From Methylocystis heyeri (GTDB lineage Bacteria > Pseudomonadota > Alphaproteobacteria > Rhizobiales > Beijerinckiaceae): a stretch of DNA of 64,000 nt. The stretch is from positions 1,674,001-1,738,000 of the forward strand of contig NZ_CP046052.1 in NCBI RefSeq assembly GCF_004802635.2, read 5' to 3'. A program made the translations under genes and the position numbers. This document shows, piece after piece, positions 44,613 to 53,398 of this stretch. Each line of letters begins with the position of its first letter. Position 1 is the stretch's first letter. The notes under the pieces are model-generated. The model did no database searches. It was not told where the DNA came from and saw nothing but the letters and a program-made list of their open reading frames with translations.

Positions 44613-45911
44613 ATGAGAGCGCTTCTGCGATCCTCACAAGCCAGCCTCCCGCCCGGCGCCGCCGGCCTCCGCGAACTCGCGCTCGCCATGGGCGCCGACG
44701 ACGCCGGGGTCGTCTCGCTCGGCGAGCCCGCACTGGACGAACAGAGGGCCGGGATTCTTCGCCTTTTTCCTTTCGCCAAGTCGCTGGTGTCTTTCGTCGT
44801 CAGGATGAATCGGGCGAATATTCGCAGCCCTGCGCGCTCGGTCGCCAATCTCGAATTCCATCACGCCGGCGACGAATGCGACGAAGTCGCCCGCGCCATC
44901 GTGCGCGCGCTGGAGGACAAGGGTCGCCAGGCCGGATTTCCTTCGATGGGTTTTCCGATGGAAGCGGACAACTGGCCCGGAAAAATATGGGTGATCTCCC
45001 ATAAGCCGATCGCCGTCGCCGCGGGGCTTGGCCATATGGGCCTGCATCGCAACGTCATTCACCCGAAATTCGGCAATTTCATCCTGCTCGGAACGGTGGC
45101 CGTCGATGTGGAAAGCGAAGCGCCCGCGCGCCCTCTGGAGACCAACCCTTGCCTTTCCTGCAAGCTATGCGTCGCAGCCTGCCCCACCGGCGCCATAGCG
45201 CCCGACGGACATTTCGATTTTTCGGCCTGCTACACGCATAATTATCGCGAATTCATGGGCGGCTTCGCCGATTGGACCGAAACCGTCGCCGGGGCTGGAA
45301 ATGCGAAAAACTACCGCGCCAGGGTGCGCGACTCCGAGACCGTTTCGATGTGGCAGAGCCTCGCTTTCGGGCCCAACTACAAGGCGGCCTATTGCCTCGC
45401 CGTCTGCCCCGCGGGCGAGGACGTGATCGGGGCCTATCGCGACGACAAGAAGGGGTTTCTCGAGACCTTCCTCGATCCGCTTCAGGGCAAGCGCGAAACC
45501 GTCTATGTGATCCCCGGATCCGACGCCGAAAGCTATGTCGCGAGGCGCTTCCCACACAAAGCCGCCAAGCGCGTCGGCTCGGGCCTGCGTCCGACCAATG
45601 TCGATAATTTTCTGGGTTTTCTTCCCGCGCTCTTCCAACGCGGACAGGCCGGGAAGCTCAACGCCTCGTATCATTTCATTTTCACGGGGGAGAGCCGGCG
45701 ACGCGCGACGGTCGTGATCGCAGACAGGAAACTCCGAATCATCGACGGCCTTGCTGGAGCGCCAGACCTCACGGTTACGGCCGACGCCGCCACATGGATC
45801 GCATGTTTGAGAAAAGAGGCGAGCCTGCCGCTGGCGATGCTGCGCTTCAAGATCAGGCTGCGCGGCGATCCTCGTCTGCTTCTCGCTTTTGGACGCTGTT
45901 TTCCGGCATAG
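44613..45911 (+). CDS. 4Fe-4S ferredoxin-type protein fused to SCP2 domain
   Basis: 432 residues from the ATG at 44613. The N-terminal part resembles QueG-like/reductive dehalogenase-type proteins ('GAAGLRELALAMGADDAGVVS', 'LGHMGLHRNVIHPKFG'). Cluster cysteines are in 'NPCLSCKLCVAACPTGAI' and 'AAYCLAVCPAGED', with 'FSACYTHNYREF' in between. The last ~95 residues ('FIFTGESRRRATVVIADRKL' to 'LLLAFGRCFPA') are a sterol-carrier-protein-2-type lipid pocket. The combination suggests redox chemistry on a hydrophobic substrate, but the substrate is unknown. Probable target of the upstream MarR regulator. Confidence 0.82.
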   Translation: MRALLRSSQASLPPGAAGLRELALAMGADDAGVVSLGEPALDEQRAGILRLFPFAKSLVSFVVRMNRANIRSPARSVANLEFHHAGDECDEVARAIVRALEDKGRQAGFPSMGFPMEADNWPGKIWVISHKPIAVAAGLGHMGLHRNVIHPKFGNFILLGTVAVDVESEAPARPLETNPCLSCKLCVAACPTGAIAPDGHFDFSACYTHNYREFMGGFADWTETVAGAGNAKNYRARVRDSETVSMWQSLAFGPNYKAAYCLAVCPAGEDVIGAYRDDKKGFLETFLDPLQGKRETVYVIPGSDAESYVARRFPHKAAKRVGSGLRPTNVDNFLGFLPALFQRGQAGKLNASYHFIFTGESRRRATVVIADRKLRIIDGLAGAPDLTVTADAATWIACLRKEASLPLAMLRFKIRLRGDPRLLLAFGRCFPA

Positions 45912-46042
45912 GGGCGAAACAGCCTCCACGCAGCCTTGAGCGTTTCCAGCCGAAGCGGATGCCGGTTCGGCGTGGGAAACGCGTCAAAAGAAAAACTTGG
46001 AGTGCTTTCATGTTTCCGCGAAAGATGAAGGCGCTCCAAGCG

Positions 46043-46720
46043 TCAATGCGACATCGCTTCTTGATCCCGGGCGCTGGAAAACAGGCTGCGCGCCGCCGCC
46101 TCGTCTGCGCGGATCTTCATGGCGTTCTCGATGGCCTGCAGCGAATTGAGTCGAGCGCCTTTGACGCCGCGGGCGTCGACCAGGGCCAGAAAATCGCCGG
46201 GCTTGTGCGGGCATCCGCTGCTACCCTGGTATATGCGCAGGCCCTCGGCGGTCGCGATCGCATCTCCGGCGCGCAAGGTAGCGTCGTGCAGCAGCGCCTC
46301 GGCCTCGCCGGGATCGGCGCCCTGCGGCGGTTGATCGTAGCAAAAGCCCTTCTTGATCGGACCGGCCGCCGACACGTCGTCGCTATCCTTGCTGGCCAGG
46401 GACTGGGGCCTTTTGGAATATTTCTTCTGCGGCGCTTTTTGTTTCGGCGACGCTTTCAGATATTCGAGGCTCGACCGCACTTCCCGTCGCCTCGGCCGCT
46501 CCAGGCGCCTCGAAGCCGCGCGAGGCTCCGCCCCCCACTGCTGGCCGCCGCCGCCGAAGGCCCCGAACAGGTCTTCGAGAAAGCCGGCCTGAGCGTCGAT
46601 CTGGCCGCCCAACAGGAGAAACGCCGACAACGTCAGGGCCTGAAGACATCGTCTCCACGGTGAACGGCTCAAATGAGAAACGCATCTTACTAAAGTATTC
46701 TTAGAATATAAGGCTTTCAT
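46043..46720 (-). CDS. Secreted protein, 'TLRxGD' family member 2 (tandem paralogue)
   Basis: 225 residues from the ATG at 46720 (GGGAGAG upstream). A signal peptide ends 'GGQIDAQA-GFLEDLFGAFGGG'; after a basic, Arg/Lys-rich linker comes the conserved C-terminal domain: 'IKKGFCYDQPPQGADPGEAE', 'LLHDATLRAGDAIATAEGL', 'SGCPHKPGDFLALVDARGVK'. Two Cys there may form a disulfide. The gene at 47060-47692 is a close paralogue and the one at 26846-27253 a distant one. The promoter region is also duplicated. Function unknown. Confidence 0.72.
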   Translation of the reverse strand: MKALYSKNTLVRCVSHLSRSPWRRCLQALTLSAFLLLGGQIDAQAGFLEDLFGAFGGGGQQWGAEPRAASRRLERPRRREVRSSLEYLKASPKQKAPQKKYSKRPQSLASKDSDDVSAAGPIKKGFCYDQPPQGADPGEAEALLHDATLRAGDAIATAEGLRIYQGSSGCPHKPGDFLALVDARGVKGARLNSLQAIENAMKIRADEAAARSLFSSARDQEAMSH

Positions 46721-47059
46721 GGCAGTCTCTCCCAGCCACGACTGCGGAGAATACTTAGTCTTAGTTACACCGTAATTGACGAAGCCAGTCAAATCGGCGC
46801 CTGCTCGCTCTCTCAGTGTATTGTTCGGGCGAAAACAAGCGCTTGAACGCTAAAATACGAGACGACGCCAATTCCCGCTCGAAAATGTTTTTGCCGGTAG
46901 GCCTGTTCGACGGCGGGATTGACACGCAGCGCGAGCTGAGGCGAAGCTCTATTCAGCCTGGCGCGCCCCTGTCATTCGGGGAATGGCAAGGGAACGCGGC
47001 GGTCTTGGCGCGCAACACGTTTTGGGGCTCTGGAGAGAGTTGACCGAGACCGACCGGCC
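46721..47059. other. Duplicated upstream region of the tandem secreted-protein pair
   Basis: The ~100 bp upstream of the 46720 start (46721-46815) match the region upstream of 47692 (47693-47785), including 'attgacgaagccagtcaaat' and 'cggcgc'. The duplication therefore included the promoter. No other gene is seen. Confidence 0.7.
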
Positions 47060-47692
47060 TCAGCGGGACATCGCCTCTCTATCCTTGGCGCTGAAGAGAA
47101 GGCTGTGAACGTGCCCGCCGTCGAGGCGGGTCTTCATGGCGTTCTCGATGGCGAGCAGCGAGTTGCGCTGAGAGCCCTTGACGCTCCGGGAGTCGACGAG
47201 CGCGAGGAAGTCGTCCGTCTTGTGCGGGCACCCGCCGCCGCCCTGAAAAACCCGCAGGCCCTCGGCGGTCACGATGGTGTCTCCGACGCGCAGGGTCGTG
47301 TCGTGCAGCAAAGCCTCTGCCTCGCCGGGATCGACGCCCTGCGGCGGCTTGTCGTAGCAGAAGCCCTTCTTGATCGGTCCCGAGCCCGCCACCTTGTTCT
47401 CTCCACCCTTGCGGCCAGCCGCGCGGCGCCGGGAATTCGACGCCTTGGGCAGATAATCCAGGCTCGATTTATAGGCGCGCTGCCGAGGCCGCTCCACGCT
47501 CGGCGCCTCGACGGCCCGTTGCTGGCCTCCACCGGCGCCGAAGGCCCCGAAGAACTCTTCGAGAAAGCCGGCCTGCGCCTCGATCTGGCAGCCCAACAGG
47601 ATGAACGCGGCCAAGGGCAGCGCCCTCACGACACGCGCCGACGAACAGCAAAGGGATTTGATTACCAAATTGTTAGTATACGACAGTTCCAT
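47060..47692 (-). CDS. Secreted protein, 'TLRxGD' family member 3 (tandem paralogue)
   Basis: 210 residues from the ATG at 47692. Signal peptide ends 'LLGCQIEAQA-GFLEEFFGAFGAG' (the Cys in 'LLGCQIEA' could also make a lipoprotein box, but the match is poor). The C-terminal domain follows the paralogue: 'IKKGFCYDKPPQGVDPGEAE', 'LLHDTTLRVGDTIVTAEGL', 'GGCPHKTDDFLALVDSRSVK'. The basic linker between is variable. It lies upstream of member 2 on the same strand, separated by 339 bp. Function unknown. Confidence 0.72.
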   Translation of the reverse strand: MELSYTNNLVIKSLCCSSARVVRALPLAAFILLGCQIEAQAGFLEEFFGAFGAGGGQQRAVEAPSVERPRQRAYKSSLDYLPKASNSRRRAAGRKGGENKVAGSGPIKKGFCYDKPPQGVDPGEAEALLHDTTLRVGDTIVTAEGLRVFQGGGGCPHKTDDFLALVDSRSVKGSQRNSLLAIENAMKTRLDGGHVHSLLFSAKDREAMSR

Positions 47693-48104
47693 GTCAGTCT
47701 CTCGCACCCACGACTGCGGAATATACTTAGTCTCAGTTACGCCATAATTGACGAAGCCAGTCAAATCGGCGCACCCACGCTTTTCAGCGCACTCTTCGGA
47801 TAAAAACAAGGGCTTGACTGAAAAAGCGGGAGACGCGCCGAATCTGTCCTCGCAATTTTTTTTCACGACGGGCGCTCGCACGCCTGTACAGGGGCGGAAC
47901 TAGCGCGCTTCCCGTGAAAATCGACGGGTTTTCGCGATAAGAACTGCAAATTCCCCTGACGACGCCGTTCAGGTGGGAGGCGCCGACAAGCGCGCCCCAA
48001 AAAGAAGGCGAAGCGGTTCACGGCAAGAACAGCATGGTTAATCGTTCGCTTTGATGTGTGTTCCACCGGGCTTGGACGAACACGCGCCATGATGAGCCCG
48101 CCTC
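47693..48104. other. Intergenic region upstream of the tandem pair
   Basis: 412 bp. The first ~95 bp are the duplicated promoter region. A mosaic-repeat hairpin variant (gtgaaaatcgacgggttttc, gcgataagaa) lies at about 47911-47945. No gene is supported. Confidence 0.5.
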
Positions 48105-49688
48105 TCAATCGGCTTCGGCGCAGGATTCGAGCCGCCCCGCCGCCAAGCGCGCCGCTTCCGCGCCGGACAGGATGGCGCCATTGAATCCGTGCTCCCCGCC
48201 AAAGGCCGAGGAGAGATAGAGCCCCCCGACCGGAGTCCGCGGCGTGCGGGGGAAGCCGGCGACGATGGGGTCTTCGGGAGGCAGGGGCTCAAAGCCGTAA
48301 ACGGCTCCATCCGGCGTATTGAGATAACCCGCCATCGAATGGGCGTTGAGCATCATCCGATCCGTCACGAGGGACGAAAATCCGGGATAGTCTCTCTCGA
48401 GCGCGTCCTGGAAGGCGTCGAGCCAGCGCTCGCGCCGCTCCCCTGCATCCTCGCGGGTGACGTTGCGCCAGTTGTCGAGACGATCGAGGCCGAGCACGCT
48501 GACCAGAATCGGCGGGTCGTCCCAAAGGCCAGAATCGACCGCAGTGAAATTGGCGACGGAATAGAGCGGCAGGGCGCCGTTCTCCGGATCGCCGCCCATA
48601 GCCCCCGCCCCGTCGCCATATTGAGAGAAGCGCGTGAGCGATTGCGGCAGCACGATCGAAGAATAGTCCTTGAGGCCAACCGTCTCCGGCTTCGCCTTCA
48701 GACCGAAATTGGCGCAGAACAGAGAGGTGGAAAGCGGCCTCGCGCCAAACTCGGCTTCCATCAGTTCGCGCGCTTGCGCCGGCAGCAGATCGCCCGCGAC
48801 CGCCGGAGAGCAATTGGCCATGACCACGCGCGCGTCGAGCGTTTCTTCATCCTCGCCGCTCTTGCGCGCCACATGGCGCACGCGGGCGACGTGGCCTTCC
48901 GAGTCGGTTTCGATCGCGGTCGCGAGCCGGCCCAGACGAACCACCCCTCCCGCCTTGGTTATGGCCTTGGCCAGCTTGAGACTGAGCTGGCGCGAGCCGC
49001 CCTTGATATAGACCCCTCCGGAGGCGATGTTCGCGCCCTGCGCCAGGGCGTAATAAATCCACCAGGTCCGCGCCGGATCGTCGCCGAAATAGAGAAGATT
49101 GGCGCCGAGCGCGCATTTGAGCGCCTCCGCTCCGCCAAAGTCCCGCTCGAAAACCTCGTCGAGCGAATCCTGCCAGCCGCGCGCGGCCGGTTCGATCTCC
49201 CAAAGAGCCTTGGCGAATTTGGCCACCGAGCCGGTCTCGCGCGCCTGCCTGATCGTCCAGAGCGAATCGTGGATCTGTTCGACCTCGTTGAGAAAGCTCT
49301 TGATGGCCTGGCTCTTGTCGGGAAAACGCGACGCCAGGGCGTCATAGGCGGCGTCGAAGCCGGCCGGCAGAGCGAAATTTTCACCTACCGGGCCGCCCCG
49401 CACATTATGCAGCGGCCCGGTGGGCCGCCATTCGATCTCGTCCAGGATTCCGAGTTCGCTCAATACGCCGTGCTTCGGATCGCGCGGGTTTCGCGCATCC
49501 GAGGTCTGGTGAAGCGAGGATTCGACTGTGAGATTGCCGACCCTGTAGACGGAGGCGGCTCCTCCCAGGCTGAAGTTGCGCTCCAGCAGACAGACGCTAT
49601 AGCCGCGCTTTGCGAGCAGCGCGCCGGCGGTGAGCCCGCCCAGCCCCGAGCCGATCACCACGGCGTCGAATTTCTTTCCTGTCGTCAT
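48105..49688 (-). CDS. Phytoene desaturase/CrtI-like FAD oxidoreductase
   Basis: 527 residues from the ATG at 49688. FAD-binding Rossmann motif 'DAVVIGSGLGGLTAGALLAKRG' near the N-terminus followed by 'LLERNFSLGGAAS'. The C-terminal flavin part is 'GGLYLSSAFGGEHGFNGAILSG'. The overall plan is that of the CrtI/carotenoid isomerase/retinol saturase superfamily. No carotenoid gene (crtB, crtE) is adjacent, so the substrate, carotenoid or other polyene/lipid, stays open. The single gene sits between repeat-containing spacers. Confidence 0.85.
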   Translation of the reverse strand: MTTGKKFDAVVIGSGLGGLTAGALLAKRGYSVCLLERNFSLGGAASVYRVGNLTVESSLHQTSDARNPRDPKHGVLSELGILDEIEWRPTGPLHNVRGGPVGENFALPAGFDAAYDALASRFPDKSQAIKSFLNEVEQIHDSLWTIRQARETGSVAKFAKALWEIEPAARGWQDSLDEVFERDFGGAEALKCALGANLLYFGDDPARTWWIYYALAQGANIASGGVYIKGGSRQLSLKLAKAITKAGGVVRLGRLATAIETDSEGHVARVRHVARKSGEDEETLDARVVMANCSPAVAGDLLPAQARELMEAEFGARPLSTSLFCANFGLKAKPETVGLKDYSSIVLPQSLTRFSQYGDGAGAMGGDPENGALPLYSVANFTAVDSGLWDDPPILVSVLGLDRLDNWRNVTREDAGERRERWLDAFQDALERDYPGFSSLVTDRMMLNAHSMAGYLNTPDGAVYGFEPLPPEDPIVAGFPRTPRTPVGGLYLSSAFGGEHGFNGAILSGAEAARLAAGRLESCAEAD

Positions 49689-49932
49689 CGGGATCCCCGG
49701 AATTTCCGCCGCAGCGATTCGCGGAAAAAAGTTTCTGACTTTTTCGATAAGAATTGGTTCAGTTCGACGATATGGCGCGCTCGCCCGCCGCTCGCATGAT
49801 CCAGAAAGTCTTATATCCCACATCGCGCCGCCATCGGCCGTGGCGGGCGAAAGAAAGCGCCTCATGCGGGAAAAAGACCGCCAGGCGGCGGCGCGGCTCT
49901 AATCGCGTGACCGCATCGCACGAACGGTCAAA

Positions 49933-49990
49933 GGGCGTCCTTTTGGACGCTCGTCGCATGACGGGCTATGCCGAGCGGAAAGCGCGCTAG
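49933..49990. repeat. Mosaic palindromic repeat, right-half copy
   Basis: gggcgtccttttggacgctcg then tcgcatgacgggctatgc and cgagcggaaagcgcgctag: one hairpin unit plus the terminal segment of the 866-1299 element. As there, the end overlaps the stop codon of the adjacent minus-strand gene. Confidence 0.85.
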
Positions 49991-50724
49991 AAAGCCATGC
50001 CCGGATCGGCCGCCGGAGCCGCTTCGGCCGGAGCCGCTGGCTTTTTCTTCCTCGGGCGCTTGGGTTTCTCGGCTGGGGGAGTCTCGCTTTGAGCGGGATC
50101 GAGGGCCGGATCCATCTTCAAGCTTTCGCCGAACACCGGTTCATCGGCCGGACCGATAGGCTGGGCCTCGACGGCGGCCGGCGCTGCGGGCTCCACCTTG
50201 CGCGCGCGCCCGCTCCGCTTGTTGGGTTCCGGGGCCGCGGCGGGAGCCGGCGCCGGAGCAGCCGTCGGCGGCTGCTGCGCGACCACTTCCTTGCCGCCCT
50301 TACAATCCACCAGCCACACGTCGTAAACCGGGTGCTCGACGCCATGGAGACCGGGGCTGGCCGCAAACATCCAGCCGGAGAACACCCGCTTGATCTCGGG
50401 CTTGGCCTCGGTTTTGGAGTCGCGCTTCTGCTCGGGCTTGGTCGCCTGCTCGTCTATTTCGACGAAACTGGTGGTTTGCGGCGTTTCGGTCTGCGGGCGC
50501 GTGTTGCAGACCTTTGCGGTCACCTGAAGCGACCCGAACTGCACCGTTTCGTCGATGGCCACGTCAAAATTGATGATGCGCCCTGTCGTCTTGTCGAGAC
50601 CGGCGAAAATCGCCGTCGGGTGGCGGATGGGATCGGCCGAGACCGGAAAGGCCGCCAACGCGAAAAGCGCGCCGACGACTGGTCTGCGCCGAAGGAAGGA
50701 CAAGCCGTAAGGAAAGAGCATCAC
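49987..50724 (-). CDS. DUF2155 domain protein, exported
   Basis: 245 residues. Signal peptide 'VVGALFALAAFPVSA-DPIRHP'. The conserved domain has 'KTTGRIINFDVAIDETVQFG', 'VTAKVCNTRP', 'FSGWMFAASPGLHGVEHPVYDVWLVDC' segment, the hallmark of DUF2155, found across alphaproteobacteria with unknown function. Two Cys may pair. The C-terminal third is Pro/Ala/Lys-rich and disordered ('AEKPKRPRKKKPAAPAEA'). It is linked to the NDUFA12 gene upstream on the same strand, an arrangement common in Rhizobiales. Confidence 0.9.
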   Translation of the reverse strand: MMLFPYGLSFLRRRPVVGALFALAAFPVSADPIRHPTAIFAGLDKTTGRIINFDVAIDETVQFGSLQVTAKVCNTRPQTETPQTTSFVEIDEQATKPEQKRDSKTEAKPEIKRVFSGWMFAASPGLHGVEHPVYDVWLVDCKGGKEVVAQQPPTAAPAPAPAAAPEPNKRSGRARKVEPAAPAAVEAQPIGPADEPVFGESLKMDPALDPAQSETPPAEKPKRPRKKKPAAPAEAAPAADPGMAF

Positions 50725-50835
50725 ATCTCCGCGCCGCTGAAACCGCGACAGAAAGAATTGGTCACGCTACAGAAGATGCACGCGAGAAAGGCGATTTGGT
50801 GTTCGAGACGCCCGCGGGCGGCGGACCGCCGCCTC

Positions 50836-51243
50836 TCAGCCTTCGGGACGCCAGGCGTTGTAGTCCCCATAGGCCGGCGGCCGCTGGCCGGAGCTCAGGA
50901 TCGATCCCGGCGGACGATAGGCCTGGGCGGCGCCGGTCTTGTTCTCCTGGAAGGGGAGCTGCCATTCCTTCGGCTTGTAGTCTTCCTGCGTCGGGGGCGT
51001 GTCCACCGTATGATGCAGCCAGCCATACCAGCCGGTCGGCGTCCCGGAGCCCTCGGCGTAGCCCTTGTAGATCACCCAGCGGCGCTCGAAGCCGAGCGCC
51101 GGGTCGATCTTCCCGCCTCTGGTGCGGTAGTAGACGTTGCCGAATTCGTCCTCGCCGACGCGCTCGCCATAGAGCAGCGTCCACAGGCCCGTGCTGAGCG
51201 TGGCTCGGTTCCACCATGTGAAGAGACGAACGATAAAAGACAT
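50836..51243 (-). CDS. NADH:ubiquinone oxidoreductase accessory subunit NDUFA12-type
   Basis: 135 residues. It is the bacterial version of the B17.2 subunit of complex I, found in alphaproteobacteria. Signature: 'GERVGEDEFGNVYYRTRGGK', 'FERRWVIYKGYAEGSGTPTGW' region and 'GWLHHTVDTPPTQ'. It binds the peripheral arm at the inner membrane. Distant from the nuo operon, as is usual. Upstream of the DUF2155 gene by 111 bp. Confidence 0.95.
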   Translation of the reverse strand: MSFIVRLFTWWNRATLSTGLWTLLYGERVGEDEFGNVYYRTRGGKIDPALGFERRWVIYKGYAEGSGTPTGWYGWLHHTVDTPPTQEDYKPKEWQLPFQENKTGAAQAYRPPGSILSSGQRPPAYGDYNAWRPEG

Positions 51244-51321
51244 GCGCGTCGTGTCCTGTGAGTTCTGCGGCCCTTATCGCGTTTGACGGGCGCGATGTCC
51301 AGCGCCGTGAAACCAGCCGGC

Positions 51322-52359
51322 TTATTTTGGCGAGATGGTCAGGGTTGCGCGCGCGGCCCAGCCCGCCGCGCGGTTCTCGGTGGCGAATTCTCCATATCCC
51401 TTGAAATGGACAGCGGCCTGATAGGCCGGCCCAACGGGAAAATTGTACCCGAGCTGCGCGCCGAGTCCGGCGACTCGCGACCTGAAACACCCGACTTCAT
51501 CGCCTGGGCCGCCGTCGCAGCTCACCTGATTGTAGAGATAACCCACCGGCCCCACGAAAAGATGCTCGGTGAGGTGTTTCGACGCGCCGACGTCGAGATG
51601 GAAGTCCACCCCGCTTCGGTATTCGGTGGTCGGATTGATGAGATTATAGGTGAAGCCTGCGACTGCGGAAAATTCAACGCCGCTGACGCTGTCGGAATAG
51701 GTATAGCCTCCGCCGGCGTCGACGGCGCCATGGCCGATCCCGAGATTCGCCAACCTCTTTTTATCATAGGCGCCCACGGGCGCGTTGCCGGTGGCGTAGA
51801 CCATGAAATTGTGGACACCCCGATTCCAGAACAGCGTCGCCTGGGGAGAAAGATCGCCGCCGCCGGTCACCGAGTCGCCGAAGCTCAAGGGCGGAATTGG
51901 GTTCGGCGCTCCCATCGCGCCGAATGCAGTGTCGGTTTCGGTCGCCGTGGCGTGACCTACGACGCCGGTGACGCTGAGAGCGGCGCTGGCGTCCAGCGCC
52001 GGCAAGGAAAAGCCATAGCTCGGCGTGATGTTGATCTGATTTGTCACGCTCCCGGAATTGGAGGTGACGTCGCCGAGCTGGGTCCCGTCGAGCGCGCCGA
52101 TGCGGCTGAGCCTCGCCGCGGAAATGCTGGAGCCGGCGTAGCCGGTGCTGTGAAGACCATAGATCGTCACCGACCAGCCCGGCTGGTTGGGGATGGCCGA
52201 GAAGCTGTCATAGGTTCCCGGCGTCCAGAAGCTGGAACCGCTTTCATCCCCGAGAGCGGGAGCCGCAGCGCCGCCCGCAAGCGCCAGCCCGGCGAGCTGG
52301 CCGCCCAGGAGAAGCGCCCGTCGCGCGTAACGAACAACCCCTCCTCCCCTCCGCCGCAT
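51322..52359 (-). CDS. Outer-membrane transporter-like protein (phenol MetA pathway family)
   Basis: 345 residues from the ATG at 52359 (seven more codons to 52380 possible). Signal peptide 'LGGQLAGLALAGGAAAPALG'. The mature protein has alternating amphipathic strands with aromatic girdles ('GWSVTIYGLHSTGYAGSS', 'GVHNFMVYATGNAPVGAYD', 'AAVHFKGYGEFATENRAAGW'), ending in a beta-strand 'ARATLTISPK'. This fits the MetA-pathway/SphA-like outer-membrane family. The substrate is unknown. It is followed downstream by NDUFA12 and preceded by the beta-propeller gene. Confidence 0.75.
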   Translation of the reverse strand: MRRRGGGVVRYARRALLLGGQLAGLALAGGAAAPALGDESGSSFWTPGTYDSFSAIPNQPGWSVTIYGLHSTGYAGSSISAARLSRIGALDGTQLGDVTSNSGSVTNQINITPSYGFSLPALDASAALSVTGVVGHATATETDTAFGAMGAPNPIPPLSFGDSVTGGGDLSPQATLFWNRGVHNFMVYATGNAPVGAYDKKRLANLGIGHGAVDAGGGYTYSDSVSGVEFSAVAGFTYNLINPTTEYRSGVDFHLDVGASKHLTEHLFVGPVGYLYNQVSCDGGPGDEVGCFRSRVAGLGAQLGYNFPVGPAYQAAVHFKGYGEFATENRAAGWAARATLTISPK

Positions 52360-52453
52360 CGGCCCGCCCTCAAATCGCAAAAGCCCGGCGACTCATGCAG
52401 AATGCGCCCTCCGAGGTTCGCGCATCCAAATGCGCGCGGCAAGGGCGACGGCG

Positions 52454-53398
52454 CTAATTGGCGACACGCACGAAGGCTCCGAAAGCGCGCGGTCCGTCGC
52501 CGGTGGGAGCTTTGGCGACGATATTCAGCGTCGCTGCGTCGATCGACCATAATTCGTTGGAGAACCAGTTGGTGACGTAAATAAAGGCCCCGTCGCGGCT
52601 CGCCGCCACGCTCTCGGGATATTCCCCGACCTTCACCACGCCCAGCGGCTTCAAGCTTTGGGCGTCGAAGACGCTGACGCTCTCGTCATATTGATTCGCG
52701 GCGAAGGCGCGGCCCCTGGCGAGTGCGACGCTATAGGGATGACTGCCGACCGCCACATTCGCGATCAGCCTGCGCTCGATGAGGTCGACGACGCTCACGT
52801 CGTTCGATTCGACATTGGCGCTATAGGCCCGCCTGCCCTCGGCGTCGATGGTCACGCCGTAGGGGTGCCGCCCCACGGGCACGACGGCGAGCCGGGCGAG
52901 GCTCCGGGCGTCGAAAACAACGAGGGCGTTGTCGTCGCGCGCCGCAGCCACGAGCAGCTTTCCGTCGGGCGTCGCGGCGAGGCCTGCGGGCATTGCGCCG
53001 ATCTCGGCGCGGCGGATCGCCTCGGTCGCCGCGTCGATCTCGATCAGATCGCGCCCATACATGTCGGCGACATAAATTCGCCGCCCGTCCGGCGAGACCG
53101 CGACGCCGAGAGGCCCGCCGCCGAGTTCGATCTTCTTGACGACGCGCCGCTCGGCGGCGTCGACGACGGTCAGAAAATGCCCTTCGGGACTGGTGACATA
53201 AACGCGGGAGCCGTCCGGGCTCGCAGCGACGCCGGCCGGCTTGCCGCCGATGGGCAGGGTCGCCAGCGGCTTCATCGCCGAAAGCTCGACGATGGTCAGA
53301 TTGTCGCCGGTCTGGTTGGTCACGAAGGCTTCGTCCGCCAAGGCCGGCGCGGCGGCGAGGCCGATGAGCGCCGAAGCGCCGAGAAGCCGCCCGATCAT
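52454..53398 (-). CDS. Periplasmic YVTN-type beta-propeller protein
   Basis: 314 residues. Signal peptide 'LLGASALIGLAAAPALA-DEAFV'. About seven propeller repeats follow, each with 'GGKPAGVAASPDGSRVYVT', 'GGGPLGVAVSPDGRRIYVA', 'VGRHPYGVTIDAEGRRAYSA' style. Such proteins occur in periplasmic PQQ/quinoprotein catabolic clusters. Its ATG overlaps the stop of the SRPBCC gene upstream (ATGA at 53395-53398), so both are co-translated. The function is unknown. Confidence 0.88.
   Translation of the reverse strand: MIGRLLGASALIGLAAAPALADEAFVTNQTGDNLTIVELSAMKPLATLPIGGKPAGVAASPDGSRVYVTSPEGHFLTVVDAAERRVVKKIELGGGPLGVAVSPDGRRIYVADMYGRDLIEIDAATEAIRRAEIGAMPAGLAATPDGKLLVAAARDDNALVVFDARSLARLAVVPVGRHPYGVTIDAEGRRAYSANVESNDVSVVDLIERRLIANVAVGSHPYSVALARGRAFAANQYDESVSVFDAQSLKPLGVVKVGEYPESVAASRDGAFIYVTNWFSNELWSIDAATLNIVAKAPTGDGPRAFGAFVRVAN

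Noticed and set aside
48189-49799. 536-aa open frame on the plus strand
   Set aside because: Antisense shadow of the CrtI-like oxidoreductase.
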